A DNA stretch of 64,000 bases from Exiguobacterium acetylicum (GTDB lineage: Bacteria; Bacillota; Bacilli; Exiguobacteriales; Exiguobacteriaceae). Each line of letters starts with the position of its first letter. Position 1 is the stretch's first letter. Made by a program: the position numbers and the translations under genes. The DNA is taken from assembly GCF_019890935.1 (NCBI RefSeq), contig NZ_CP082333.1, positions 832,001 through 896,000 of the forward strand. The letters are read 5' to 3'. Positions 56,130-64,000 of the stretch are shown here, piece after piece. The notes beneath the pieces were generated by a model. The model searched no databases, was not told the origin of the DNA, and was given only the letters and a program-made list of their open reading frames with translations.

Positions 56130-57215
56130 ATGGCAGAAAAAGCAAGATCAGAAGCTGAATTACTCCGTCTCGCGAAAGAGGAACTCATCGCGCTCGGACA
56201 TAAAAATGGTGAATTGTCACACCAAAAGATCGAAGACAAACTAAGTTCGTTCGAATCAATGGATGCTCAGCAGTTCGAGGAATTCCTTCAATTGCTTGAA
56301 ACAGAAGGTATCAAGGTCAACAATGACGGCACAGGCGATGAGAAAGAAGAGGCGGATCTAAACGATTTGTCTGTTCCTCCTGGTGTCAAGATCAATGACC
56401 CTGTCCGGATGTATCTAAAAGAAATCGGTCGCGTTGATCTGTTGAATGCAGAAGACGAAGTCGAACTCGCGAAACGAATCGAACAAAACGATGAAGAAGC
56501 AAAAAAACGATTGGCGGAAGCAAACTTACGTCTCGTTGTTTCGATTGCGAAGCGTTATGTCGGACGCGGTATGTTGTTCCTTGATTTGATCCAAGAAGGA
56601 AACATGGGTCTGATCAAGGCGGTCGAGAAATTCGACTATACGAAGGGATATAAATTCTCGACGTATGCAACATGGTGGATTCGTCAGGCAATCACACGTG
56701 CGATCGCTGACCAAGCGCGGACGATCCGAATTCCGGTTCACATGGTTGAGACGATCAACAAATTGATTCGTGTCCAGCGTCAACTCTTGCAAGATCTTGG
56801 ACGTGAACCATCACCGGAAGAGATTTCGAAAGAGATGGAAATCACGCCGGAAAAAGTCCGAGAAATCCTGAAAATTGCGCAAGAGCCGGTTTCTCTTGAA
56901 ACGCCAATCGGGGAAGAGGACGATTCACATCTCGGCGATTTCATCGAGGACCAAGATGCGACGGCACCACAAGATGCTGCGGCATACGAACTCTTGAAAG
57001 AGCAACTCGAAGATGTGTTAGATACCCTGACGGATCGTGAAGAAAACGTCCTTCGTCTTCGTTTTGGTCTTGACGATGGTCGGACACGGACACTTGAAGA
57101 AGTCGGGAAAGTATTTGGCGTTACACGTGAGCGGATTCGTCAAATCGAAGCAAAAGCACTTCGGAAGTTACGTCATCCGAGTCGTTCAAAACGTTTGAAA
57201 GATTTCCTCGATTAA
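56130..57215 (+). CDS. sigA: RNA polymerase primary sigma factor SigA
   Basis: A 361-residue housekeeping sigma factor. An N-terminal region 1.1 of about 85 residues is followed by region 1.2 to 2 ([42 protein letters not shown]), region 3 and region 4 with the [31 protein letters not shown] (56111-56118) sits 11 bases before ATG 56130, giving MAEKARSE as in other Bacillales; upstream GTG codons at 56109 and 56118 are less suitable. It follows dnaG after 34 bases. Confidence 0.98.
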   Translation: MAEKARSEAELLRLAKEELIALGHKNGELSHQKIEDKLSSFESMDAQQFEEFLQLLETEGIKVNNDGTGDEKEEADLNDLSVPPGVKINDPVRMYLKEIGRVDLLNAEDEVELAKRIEQNDEEAKKRLAEANLRLVVSIAKRYVGRGMLFLDLIQEGNMGLIKAVEKFDYTKGYKFSTYATWWIRQAITRAIADQARTIRIPVHMVETINKLIRVQRQLLQDLGREPSPEEISKEMEITPEKVREILKIAQEPVSLETPIGEEDDSHLGDFIEDQDATAPQDAAAYELLKEQLEDVLDTLTDREENVLRLRFGLDDGRTRTLEEVGKVFGVTRERIRQIEAKALRKLRHPSRSKRLKDFLD

Positions 57216-57247
57216 TTCAAAGTGTGAAGAATATATGAAATTTTAGT

Positions 57248-57296
57248 GGGAAGGAAGAAAAAAGTTTCGTTTTTTTCTTCCTTCCCTGTTTTTTTT
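57248..57296 (+). terminator. Strong terminator after sigA
   Basis: GGGAAGGAAGAAAAAA pairs with TTTTTTTCTTCCTTCCC and is followed by TGTTTTTTTT. Confidence 0.95.
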
Positions 57297-57368
57297 ACAG
57301 TAGAATAGTAACGGGGAATACCATTCAGTCACCAACTTGGTTGGGTATAGAATATGGGGGGAATCCAA

Positions 57369-57710
57369 ATGCGTAATCCATTAGTACCGTTCGCGGCGAT
57401 CGCAGTCATCGCCATCATCGCTATGATTTCATTGTCTTACTTTGGGGTCGATCAGGTGAAGGAAGCTCGTAAAGGGCCGTCAACTGCAGAAATGAAGCCG
57501 GAAGACTTGTTTGCATCTAAAGGATGTACAGGATGTCACGGTGGAAACTTAGAAGGCGGAGCAGGTCCGAACTTAACAAAGATCGGCGCGAAGCTGAAAG
57601 AAGACGAAATTAAGAACATCGCAATGAACGGTAAAGGGCAAATGCCTGGCGGTCTTGCGAATGACGAAGAAGCAGCTGTTCTAGCCAAATGGTTAGCTGC
57701 TAAGAAATAA
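57369..57710 (+). CDS. cccA: Cytochrome c550 (CccA type)
   Basis: A 113-residue membrane-anchored mono-haem cytochrome c. An N-terminal TM anchor (about 7-26) is followed by an extracellular domain with the haem-binding CTGCH (54-58, in KGCTGCHGG) and the distal Met in GQMPGG near 92-97. ATG 57369 has GGGGAA 4-9 bases upstream; ATG 57354 would leave no RBS. Monocistronic after the sigA terminator. In B. subtilis cccA also follows sigA. It acts in electron transfer to cytochrome c oxidase. Confidence 0.94.
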   Translation: MRNPLVPFAAIAVIAIIAMISLSYFGVDQVKEARKGPSTAEMKPEDLFASKGCTGCHGGNLEGGAGPNLTKIGAKLKEDEIKNIAMNGKGQMPGGLANDEEAAVLAKWLAAKK

Positions 57711-57830
57711 GAACAAGGGCATCTATCTCGTTACGAGATGGATGTTTTTTTGTGGTGTATGGTATCTTTTTTAGCGTAAATCCGCTATTTTTAAAAGAGA
57801 GTTTTTCGGAAAATAGGAAGGATGAAGATG

Positions 57831-58547
57831 ATGCAAATGAACGTCGTATTGGATCAACGACTCCAAAAAGTCGTGTCGTATATTCCACAAGGAGCGATCC
57901 TCGCAGATATTGGATCAGATCATGCATTCGTACCTTGTTTTTGTGTACAACAAAAGAAAATCGAGCGTGCGATTGCAGGAGAGGTGAATGAAGGACCGAT
58001 GGAAGCGGCAAAAGGACAAGTGGCGCTTGTCGGTCTTGAATCACAGATTGATGTCCGTTTAGGAAGTGGCTTATCGGTTTTGAAGCCGGGCGAAGCAACA
58101 GCGATTACGATTGCGGGAATGGGCGGAACGCTGATTGCCTCTATCCTTGAAGAAGGAAAAGATCGGTTGTCAGGTGAGGAACGCTTGATTCTTCAACCGA
58201 ATGTCGATGCAGTCGATGTTCGGAAGTGGTTGCTGACGAATTCATATGCATTATTGTCTGAAGCCATCGTCGAGGAGAACGGGAAGATCTATGAAATTCT
58301 CGTTGCAGAACGTGGAGATGAAACACTTTACTCAGAGGACGAAACAACACGTCAGTGGGAATTGTTCTTTGGACCACAGTTAATGCGGGAACGTGCACCA
58401 GAATTCATCGAAAAATGGCAGATCGAAAAACAAAAGCGAGAGTATATCCTAGCTCAGATGAAACAAGGACAAGCAACGGAGATTTTATCTGAAAAAATCG
58501 AAGCCATCGAACAATTGATTCAAAAGATGGAAGAGGTGACGAACTAA
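57831..58547 (+). CDS. trmK: tRNA (adenine22-N1)-methyltransferase TrmK
   Basis: A 238-residue SAM-dependent methyltransferase for m1A22 in tRNA. It has DIGSDHAFVPCF near 24-35, AIAGEVNEGP, and ITIAGMGGTLIASIL near 86-100, all hallmarks of YqfN/TrmK. ATGs are present at 57822, 57828, 57831 and 57837; AGGAAGG ends at 57821, so 57828 or 57831 fits best and 57831 is given. The stop overlaps the yqfO start (TAATG). Confidence 0.92.
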   Translation: MQMNVVLDQRLQKVVSYIPQGAILADIGSDHAFVPCFCVQQKKIERAIAGEVNEGPMEAAKGQVALVGLESQIDVRLGSGLSVLKPGEATAITIAGMGGTLIASILEEGKDRLSGEERLILQPNVDAVDVRKWLLTNSYALLSEAIVEENGKIYEILVAERGDETLYSEDETTRQWELFFGPQLMRERAPEFIEKWQIEKQKREYILAQMKQGQATEILSEKIEAIEQLIQKMEEVTN

Positions 58548-59659
58548 TGGCGAATGGGAACCATGTCATTGAGCAGTTTGAAGCATTTGCTCCGAAAAAA
58601 TTCGCACTCGAAGGTGATCCGATTGGTCTACAAATCGGAACATTGAACAAGGACGTCAAACGTGTGCTCGTGACACTTGATGTCTTGGAGTCTGTCGTCG
58701 ATGAAGCGATTGAAAAGAAGATCGATCTCATCATTGCGCATCATCCCCCGATTTTTAGTAAGTTAGCAAATGTGACGGATCGTTCTGCCGCAGGACGGAT
58801 TGTCACAAAATGTATCAAACACGATATTGCGGTGTATGCTGCGCATACAAACCTTGACGTAACACCAGGCGGGGTCAATGACTGGATGGCAGATGCACTT
58901 GGTCTTGAGTCTTGTGAAGTACTAGCACCGACGTTTGAAAACACGCAATATAAACTAAGTGTCTTCGTACCGACTGAGGCTGTAGAGCGCGTTTCAACAG
59001 CCCTTGCACAAGCGGGGGCAGGAAAGGAAGGCGACTACAGTGATTGTCAATTCCACGTCGAGGGAACGGGTCAATTCCGACCGTTGACGGAAGCTACCCC
59101 GTATATCGGTGAAGCAGGACGACTCGAACGCGTTTCAGAAGTTCGAATCGAGACGATCGTCACGGAACTGAATCAGAAACAAGTCATTCGAGCGATGAAA
59201 CAGGCTCATCCATATGAGAAAGTCGCCTATGATCTCATTCGTCAAGAACGCCCGGCAACATCACTTGGTCTTGGACGGATTGGTCGGTTACCGGAAGCAA
59301 TGACATTACGGGAATTTGCAGAGCATGTTCGCGATGCGTTTGGTGTACAAAACTTGCGCTTCGTCGGAGACGAATCACGCCACATCCAAAAAGTAGCAGT
59401 CCTCGGTGGTGACGGCAATAAGTACGTCTCGACTGCAGCATTTGCGGGAGCAGATGTCCTTGTGACAGGAGATCTCTATTTCCATGTGGCGCATGATGCG
59501 ATGGCACTTGGACTAGCAGTCGTCGATCCAGGACATCATGTGGAGTCGGTCATGAAGGAAGGTGTCGTCAACGAATTGAAGCGTCGATTCGAACAGAAAA
59601 AAATCGACGTCGAACTGCTGATTTCAACAGCGAATACGAATCCGTTTCAGTTTTTATGA
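58547..59659 (+). CDS. yqfO: Nif3-like dinuclear metal-centre protein (YqfO)
   Basis: A 370-residue Nif3/NGG1p-interacting family protein. The metal-site motif LIIAHHPPIFS near 64-74 and AAHTNLD near 100-106 come from the N-terminal half, and GDLYFHVAHDAM and DPGHHVE from the C-terminal half. An inserted PII-like CutA domain (about 130-235) is typical of the Bacillus form. The family is annotated as GTP cyclohydrolase type 1-like, but a biochemical role is not settled. The start overlaps the trmK stop by one base. Confidence 0.92.
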   Translation: MANGNHVIEQFEAFAPKKFALEGDPIGLQIGTLNKDVKRVLVTLDVLESVVDEAIEKKIDLIIAHHPPIFSKLANVTDRSAAGRIVTKCIKHDIAVYAAHTNLDVTPGGVNDWMADALGLESCEVLAPTFENTQYKLSVFVPTEAVERVSTALAQAGAGKEGDYSDCQFHVEGTGQFRPLTEATPYIGEAGRLERVSEVRIETIVTELNQKQVIRAMKQAHPYEKVAYDLIRQERPATSLGLGRIGRLPEAMTLREFAEHVRDAFGVQNLRFVGDESRHIQKVAVLGGDGNKYVSTAAFAGADVLVTGDLYFHVAHDAMALGLAVVDPGHHVESVMKEGVVNELKRRFEQKKIDVELLISTANTNPFQFL

Positions 59660-59706
59660 TGAATCGAATGGAATACGTCGATGTTACCGTCGTATTCCAT
59701 AACAAA

Positions 59707-59743
59707 AAAACCGAGTCGCGAATGACGATCGCGACTCGGTTTT
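59707..59743. terminator. Bidirectional terminator between yqfO and ispH
   Basis: AAAACCGAGTCGCGA (59707-59721) and TCGCGACTCGGTTTT (59729-59743) pair perfectly over 15 bases. Confidence 0.95.
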
Positions 59744-59762
59744 GCTGTATCGATTGTAATGA

Positions 59763-60710
59763 TTAAAGTACTTTGACTTTAGGCAAGATACGTCGTAATT
59801 CAAGGAACGGTGTCTTGTCATGCGTACTGATATCAGCAGGATCATATTGTTGGAGGAAATCAATGACCTTTTTCGTGATTGGTGTTGGCGTTGATGCACC
59901 TGATGTGACACCAACTTGAGTCACACCCTCAAGCCAAGTCAAATCAAGCTCCGTCAAGTCACCAATCCGATGCGCTGGAGTTCCTGCGATATCGAAGGAT
60001 ACCTGTGCGAGGCGGTTCGAGTTGTTCGAACGCGGATCACCGACGACGATGACGAGATCGCAATCTCCTGCTTGATCAGCCACCGCTTCTTGTCGGACTT
60101 GTGTTGCGTTACAGATTTCATTGTGTACTTCTACATGCGGATACTTTTTACGAACGTGTTCCATCAAAGCTTGGACATCCCATTGGCTCATCGTCGTCTG
60201 ATTCGTGACGATGATTTTTTTGTGAGCAAGCTGAGGCGGGAGTTCATCGATATCTTCGACTTTTTCGATGAGGTGCACGTGCTCTGGTGCTACACCGACT
60301 GCACCTTCAGGTTCCGGGTGTCCATGTTTGCCGACGTAGATGACTTCATAATCATCCGCGACGACTTGTCGAATCAAATCGTGCGTACGCGTCACGTCAG
60401 GACATGTTGCATCGACGACATGTAAGTTCTTCTCAGCAGCACGTGCATAAACTGCAGGTGAGATGCCGTGTGCGGTAAAGATGACAGTACCTTCTTGAAT
60501 CGTCTCTAACGCTTCGAGGCGATCGGGACCGTCGACAGTGATGACACCCATATTTTCGAACTCACGTGTCACGTGAGCATTATGGACGATCATCCCTAAA
60601 ATATGGATCGGACGTGGCAAGTCTTTATTCAATGCCGCTTGTTGTGCAAGTTTCATTGCATCGACGACACCGTAACAATAGCCGCGGGGGCTGATTTTTT
60701 TTACTAGCAT
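59763..60710 (-). CDS. ispH: 4-hydroxy-3-methylbut-2-enyl diphosphate reductase IspH
   Basis: A 315-residue iron-sulphur enzyme of the MEP pathway that makes IPP and DMAPP from HMBPP. The three cluster ligands are the Cys in PRGYCYGV (12), DATCPDV and [17 protein letters not shown] and TNQTTMS are active-site segments. In B. subtilis ispH follows yqfO in the same direction; here it is inverted and has its own terminator shared with yqfO. AAGGGAG precedes the ATG. Confidence 0.96.
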   Translation of the reverse strand: MLVKKISPRGYCYGVVDAMKLAQQAALNKDLPRPIHILGMIVHNAHVTREFENMGVITVDGPDRLEALETIQEGTVIFTAHGISPAVYARAAEKNLHVVDATCPDVTRTHDLIRQVVADDYEVIYVGKHGHPEPEGAVGVAPEHVHLIEKVEDIDELPPQLAHKKIIVTNQTTMSQWDVQALMEHVRKKYPHVEVHNEICNATQVRQEAVADQAGDCDLVIVVGDPRSNNSNRLAQVSFDIAGTPAHRIGDLTELDLTWLEGVTQVGVTSGASTPTPITKKVIDFLQQYDPADISTHDKTPFLELRRILPKVKVL

Positions 60711-60809
60711 AGTTATGGATTCTCCCTTTGTGAAAAAGAATGATTAGTTAGAGTGTACCATTGATTGAAGCTGAATGAAAATAGAGGAGTCTGTTTCATC
60801 CACAGAACA

Positions 60810-60818
60810 TGCTATACT
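60810..60818 (+). promoter_or_regulatory. Extended -10 promoter of the histidine kinase operon
   Basis: TGCTATACT is an extended -10 (TG, one base, TATACT). No good -35 is seen; the extended -10 may compensate. Confidence 0.6.
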
Positions 60819-60855
60819 AATGAAGTTGTCAATTATTCAAAAGGGAGGCGAAGGG

Positions 60856-62619
60856 ATGGAGTCTAAGAAAATGATGCGGTCGTATTTTTTTCAAATCACC
60901 GCCGTCTTATTCATCCTGATTTGTCTTGTCATTTCAGCGCTTGCCTTCACTGCGGACCGGGTCACGATTTCTCGGGTCGAGCAACAAACAGAGAAACAGA
61001 GCGAGAAGAGTGTCGAGGTCTCAGGAAATGCGATTCGCGACAATATCGGGAATCTGCATGAAGAGATCATGAGCTTGCAGTTGAATGTCAAAAACCCCGA
61101 CAAGCTGAAACAAAAAATTGAAGAATCAAATCTACTAGACATCGATACAGGGTTTAAGAGTTTCTTCTACTTTGATCGACAGACGAAGCAAGTCACTTGG
61201 TTCTCAAGTGAGGATCGACGTATAGAAAACAGTACGATCCTAAAAGACGATGAATTTTTGCAAACGTTGACGAGTACGGACTTTCATATGAGTAAGCTGT
61301 ATACGATGGAATCAGATGCTGTCACCTATATGTTCGTTCCGGTTCGAGACGGCAATGAACGCGTCGGTGTCTTTGGTGGTGGGTTAAGTGTGATGAACTC
61401 GATCGTTTTTCGGAATTCGCTTGAATCATTTGACGATCAGACGATTGCCTACCTATTCAATAGTAAAAAAGAATTACTAGCCACATCCAGTAATCTGGTA
61501 CCGGATGAAGAACGCTTATTATCAAAAAGTGTCATTGAACGTGCGTTTCAGTCGATAGAACCTTCTGAGATTTTTAGTACGAACCAAGATATGTATTACT
61601 TCGCGAAAGATTTGAAGGTGACGGATTGGAAGATTCTCGTTCGAACGCCACGAAGCGTCTTTTATGAACCGGTCTACACGACACGGCAACAGTATTTGAT
61701 CATCGCTGCCTTGACGCTTGTCCTCAGTCTGATCGTCGGTTATTTGATGTCAAAACAATTGACGGCACCGATGCTTGAACTTGTGAATAAGATCGAGAAA
61801 AGCACCTCACCCAAACCGATTGTTCTCGAGCGTGCCGGATCAAACGAAGTCAAGACACTCGTTGCTGCCTATAACGAGTATGCTCAACGGATGGAAAATG
61901 CGCGCCTTGAGCAGTTGAGTCAACAACAAACGATGTTACATCAAGAAAAATTAGCATCACTCGGTCAACTAGCAGCAGGAATTGCCCACGAAATCCGTAA
62001 TCCACTAACGCCAGTCAAGATGACGTTACAGTTGTTAGCAGCAGAAAAGGATCGTGATCCAGAAATGTTGATTCTCGCTTTATCGGAACTGGATCGAGCA
62101 AATGGCATGATTCAAACGATGCTTGATTTATCGAAAGGCGAAAACAATGCACTTCAAAAAACGACGATTGATATGAATGATTTAATGAAGAAGCTGACAT
62201 ATATCTTAGAAGCGGAAGCTCATCATTACGAAGCGGACTGCAAGATTTATACACCGTCCTTCATGCCAAAGATTTATGCATCAGAAGAGGGGATTTTGCA
62301 GATTTTAGCAAACTGTGTTCGAAATGCCCTTCAAGCTGTCGCGTTTAAAGGACCGGATGGAATCTGTCATCTGCATGTCCACGTTTATCCAGAAGAAGTC
62401 GTCTTCATTGTTCAGGATAATGGGGTGGGGATGGATGGAAATCAGATTGATCATGTCGGTCAAGCGTTCAAGACATCAAAAGTCGATGGCAATGGACTTG
62501 GACTTTTCATGTCGAAACAAATCGTTCGTGATCATAAAGGCAAGATGATCTTTGACAGCAAGCCGGGTGTCGGTACGACGATTCAAGTCCACTTACCTCG
62601 AAAGGAGCAAACGGAATGA
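60856..62619 (+). CDS. Transmembrane sensor histidine kinase
   Basis: A 587-residue kinase. The order is TM1 (about 9-30), a large extracellular Cache-like domain (about 31-277), TM2 (about 278-299), a HAMP-like linker, the dimerisation/phosphoacceptor domain with GIAHEIRNPLTPV (His near 377) and an HATPase domain (DNGVGMDGN near 520 and GNGLGLFMSK near 545). ATG 60856 has GGGAGGCGAAGGG upstream; the frame is open earlier. No response regulator is encoded nearby in the window. It overlaps the binding protein gene by four bases, which suggests the two form a sensor complex. Confidence 0.9.
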   Translation: MESKKMMRSYFFQITAVLFILICLVISALAFTADRVTISRVEQQTEKQSEKSVEVSGNAIRDNIGNLHEEIMSLQLNVKNPDKLKQKIEESNLLDIDTGFKSFFYFDRQTKQVTWFSSEDRRIENSTILKDDEFLQTLTSTDFHMSKLYTMESDAVTYMFVPVRDGNERVGVFGGGLSVMNSIVFRNSLESFDDQTIAYLFNSKKELLATSSNLVPDEERLLSKSVIERAFQSIEPSEIFSTNQDMYYFAKDLKVTDWKILVRTPRSVFYEPVYTTRQQYLIIAALTLVLSLIVGYLMSKQLTAPMLELVNKIEKSTSPKPIVLERAGSNEVKTLVAAYNEYAQRMENARLEQLSQQQTMLHQEKLASLGQLAAGIAHEIRNPLTPVKMTLQLLAAEKDRDPEMLILALSELDRANGMIQTMLDLSKGENNALQKTTIDMNDLMKKLTYILEAEAHHYEADCKIYTPSFMPKIYASEEGILQILANCVRNALQAVAFKGPDGICHLHVHVYPEEVVFIVQDNGVGMDGNQIDHVGQAFKTSKVDGNGLGLFMSKQIVRDHKGKMIFDSKPGVGTTIQVHLPRKEQTE

Positions 62620-63569
62620 AATTCAATAAGGCCTGGTTATTCGTCCTGATTGTTTGGATTTCATCCGTTTTGTTCATTTCCAATTTATTCGTCAATCCGG
62701 ATCCGAGTCCACGTCGTCATCTCATCGGCTTCACGATCGTCAATGATAAACATGAATTTGCGCAACGGCTCGTCGACGCGTTCAAGACACAAGCCAAACT
62801 GAATAAATACGAAGCAGTCGTTGCGACGTCGCATAATTCACGCATCAATGAGCGTGAGCAAATTCAAGAGTTCATTCGAATGAAGGTGGATGCCATCTTC
62901 GTGACGACGCTTGATGATGTCTATATCGCTAGTACGTTAGAAGAGGCAGCTCGTGCTGGGATTCCGGTTTTCGCGATCGATCGATTGATTCGCTCCGATG
63001 CAGTCGTCAGTTCGATTACCTCGAATAACCAATTGATCGGGGAACAGCTTGCCTCATTCATCAAACACGAACGCATCAAGCAGACGGGACGAGCTACGGC
63101 CGACATCATTGAAGTCGCGGGTACGGCAAACGTCAATACGACGAATGAACGACACCGGGGATTTTTGACTGGTCTTGAGCGTGAGCCGGAACTTGAAATC
63201 GTCGAATCCGTGAATGGGGATTACGACCCCGTCACTTCAGAAAAGGTCATGACACAGGTCATTGAGTCAGGAATTCCGTTTGATGCTGTCTATTGTCACA
63301 ATGACGATATTGCGCTAGGTGTCCTCGAAGCATTGAAAAAAGCAGGGATCAAAGGAAAAATAATTGTCGGCATAGACGGGAATCGTGCTATATTAGAAGC
63401 TGTTGACATGAAATCGATGGATGCGACGGTCGTCCAGAGTGCTGATGAGATGATGAAAGTCGCCTTCAGTGCATTGAAGCTTCATACGAAAAACAAAAAG
63501 ATTCCAACTCGTTTTTATACGTACTCCTATCTGTATGACGGTAGTAGACCCATAACCATGTTGAACTAA
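62616..63569 (+). CDS. Membrane-anchored substrate-binding protein (RbsB/LacI-type fold)
   Basis: A 317-residue protein with a hydrophobic N-terminal anchor (about 6-26) and no lipobox or clear cleavage site. The rest is the periplasmic-binding-protein type 1 fold: VDAIFVTTLDD, VFAIDRLI near 113-120, HNDDIALGVLEALKKAGIKG and VGIDGNRAILEAV. Such proteins bind sugars or autoinducer-like ligands. It overlaps the kinase gene (ATGA) and there is no ABC permease, so it probably presents a ligand to the kinase. Ligand unknown. Confidence 0.85.
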   Translation: MKFNKAWLFVLIVWISSVLFISNLFVNPDPSPRRHLIGFTIVNDKHEFAQRLVDAFKTQAKLNKYEAVVATSHNSRINEREQIQEFIRMKVDAIFVTTLDDVYIASTLEEAARAGIPVFAIDRLIRSDAVVSSITSNNQLIGEQLASFIKHERIKQTGRATADIIEVAGTANVNTTNERHRGFLTGLEREPELEIVESVNGDYDPVTSEKVMTQVIESGIPFDAVYCHNDDIALGVLEALKKAGIKGKIIVGIDGNRAILEAVDMKSMDATVVQSADEMMKVAFSALKLHTKNKKIPTRFYTYSYLYDGSRPITMLN

Positions 63570-63616
63570 TCGAGAGGCAGAAGCCTCAGCAAATAAGGAA
63601 AGGACGGTGTCAATTC

Positions 63617-64000
63617 ATGAATGGATTCAGCCATTATCAATTACACCCGTTCGTCATCGAAGCACTCGATGACGCCCGCATCACAAAACCGACCGACATT
63701 CAGTCGCGGATCATCCCAGCTGCAGTAAAGGGACGCGATATCATCGGTCAATCACAAACAGGAACAGGAAAAACGTTATCGTTCCTTCTTCCAATCGTTC
63801 AAAACGTCGATCCAAAGCTTCAAGAATTACAAGCAATCATCGTTGCTCCAACGCGCGAACTTGCTTGGCAAATTCATGAAGAACTGAAATCGTTACTCGT
63901 GAAGGAACCAGACTTCATCAAGACGAGTCTTATTACAGGTGGAATGGATCGCGAACGTCAAATCGGTCGTGTGAAAGTCTCACCCCAAATCGTCATCGGA
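63617..64000 (+). CDS. cshB: DEAD-box RNA helicase CshB, 5' part only (runs off the right edge)
   Basis: The first 128 codons of a DEAD-box RNA helicase. The N-terminus MNGFSHYQLHPFVIEAL precedes a Q-motif region (KPTDIQSRIIP), Walker A SQTGTGKT near 51-58 and motif Ia PTRELAWQ near 82-89; the DEAD motif would lie beyond the edge. In B. subtilis cshB (yqfR) follows ispH and yqfQ, supporting the symbol. AAGGAAAGGACG lies before ATG 63617. Confidence 0.88.
   Translation, partial: MNGFSHYQLHPFVIEALDDARITKPTDIQSRIIPAAVKGRDIIGQSQTGTGKTLSFLLPIVQNVDPKLQELQAIIVAPTRELAWQIHEELKSLLVKEPDFIKTSLITGGMDRERQIGRVKVSPQIVIG

Noticed and set aside
60775-60855. An upstream in-frame extension of the histidine kinase
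   Set aside because: It contains the extended -10 promoter, and a good RBS lies before 60856.

Overview
The window reads as the chromosome of a low-to-moderate-GC Gram-positive bacterium of the order Bacillales. Gene content and order (hrcA-grpE-dnaK-dnaJ-prmA-rsmE-mtaB, then rpsU-yqeY-nfeD-floA-phoH-pgpH-ybeY-dgkA-cdd-era-recO-glyQ-glyS-ccpN-ppsR-dnaG-sigA-cccA-trmK-yqfO-ispH-cshB) match the Bacillus subtilis yqe/yqf region. The sporulation genes yqfC and yqfD that lie beside phoH in Bacillus are absent. From memory of similar loci, an Exiguobacterium-like non-sporing organism is my best guess; this is inference and was not tested by any search.

Layout. 1-8078: start of a small divergent gene, then the heat-shock operon with a strong promoter and a perfect CIRCE operator, running into prmA, rsmE and mtaB. 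8141-20845: a mosaic of single genes and pairs with terminators between most of them: rluF, two tandem rarD-like permeases, deoC, a BMP-type lipoprotein fused by overlap to a chemoreceptor, an M23 peptidase, an SDR, a DUF1232 protein, a DedA protein, a HAD phosphatase, a PTS IIC-like permease and a YfmJ-like oxidoreductase. 20860-35794: a surface-polysaccharide locus in two transcription units. The first holds three glycosyltransferases (one a double-domain 874-residue protein) and a methyltransferase. The second holds wecC, a TagGH-type ABC exporter, wecB, an unknown protein, an MBOAT O-acetyltransferase with its DHHW/AlgX-like partner, and an LCP ligase. 35883-40188: a secreted type I pullulanase with a consensus cre and a glutamate/dicarboxylate symporter with a consensus cre.

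40413-59743: the conserved translation, replication and RNA backbone. It contains a clear rpsU promoter, a glycine T-box in front of glyQS, a separate promoter and structured leader for dnaG-sigA, and strong terminators after yqeY, the 156-residue protein, sigA and yqfO. 59763-64000: ispH on the minus strand, a histidine kinase overlapping a membrane-anchored sugar-binding-type protein, and the start of cshB.

How the parts work together. The backbone genes serve protein folding, ribosome assembly, rRNA and tRNA modification, and initiation of replication and transcription. The 32 kb between mtaB and rpsU is an accessory block concerned mostly with the envelope and with carbon use. The polysaccharide locus reads as one logical module: make UDP-ManNAc(A), assemble and methylate a glycan, export it through an ABC transporter, O-acetylate it outside, and anchor it with an LCP enzyme. 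Two separate loci pair a solute-binding protein with a sensor (a chemoreceptor and a histidine kinase) with no transporter permease beside them, suggesting binding-protein-assisted sensing. No tRNA, rRNA, CRISPR array, insertion sequence or prophage gene was found.
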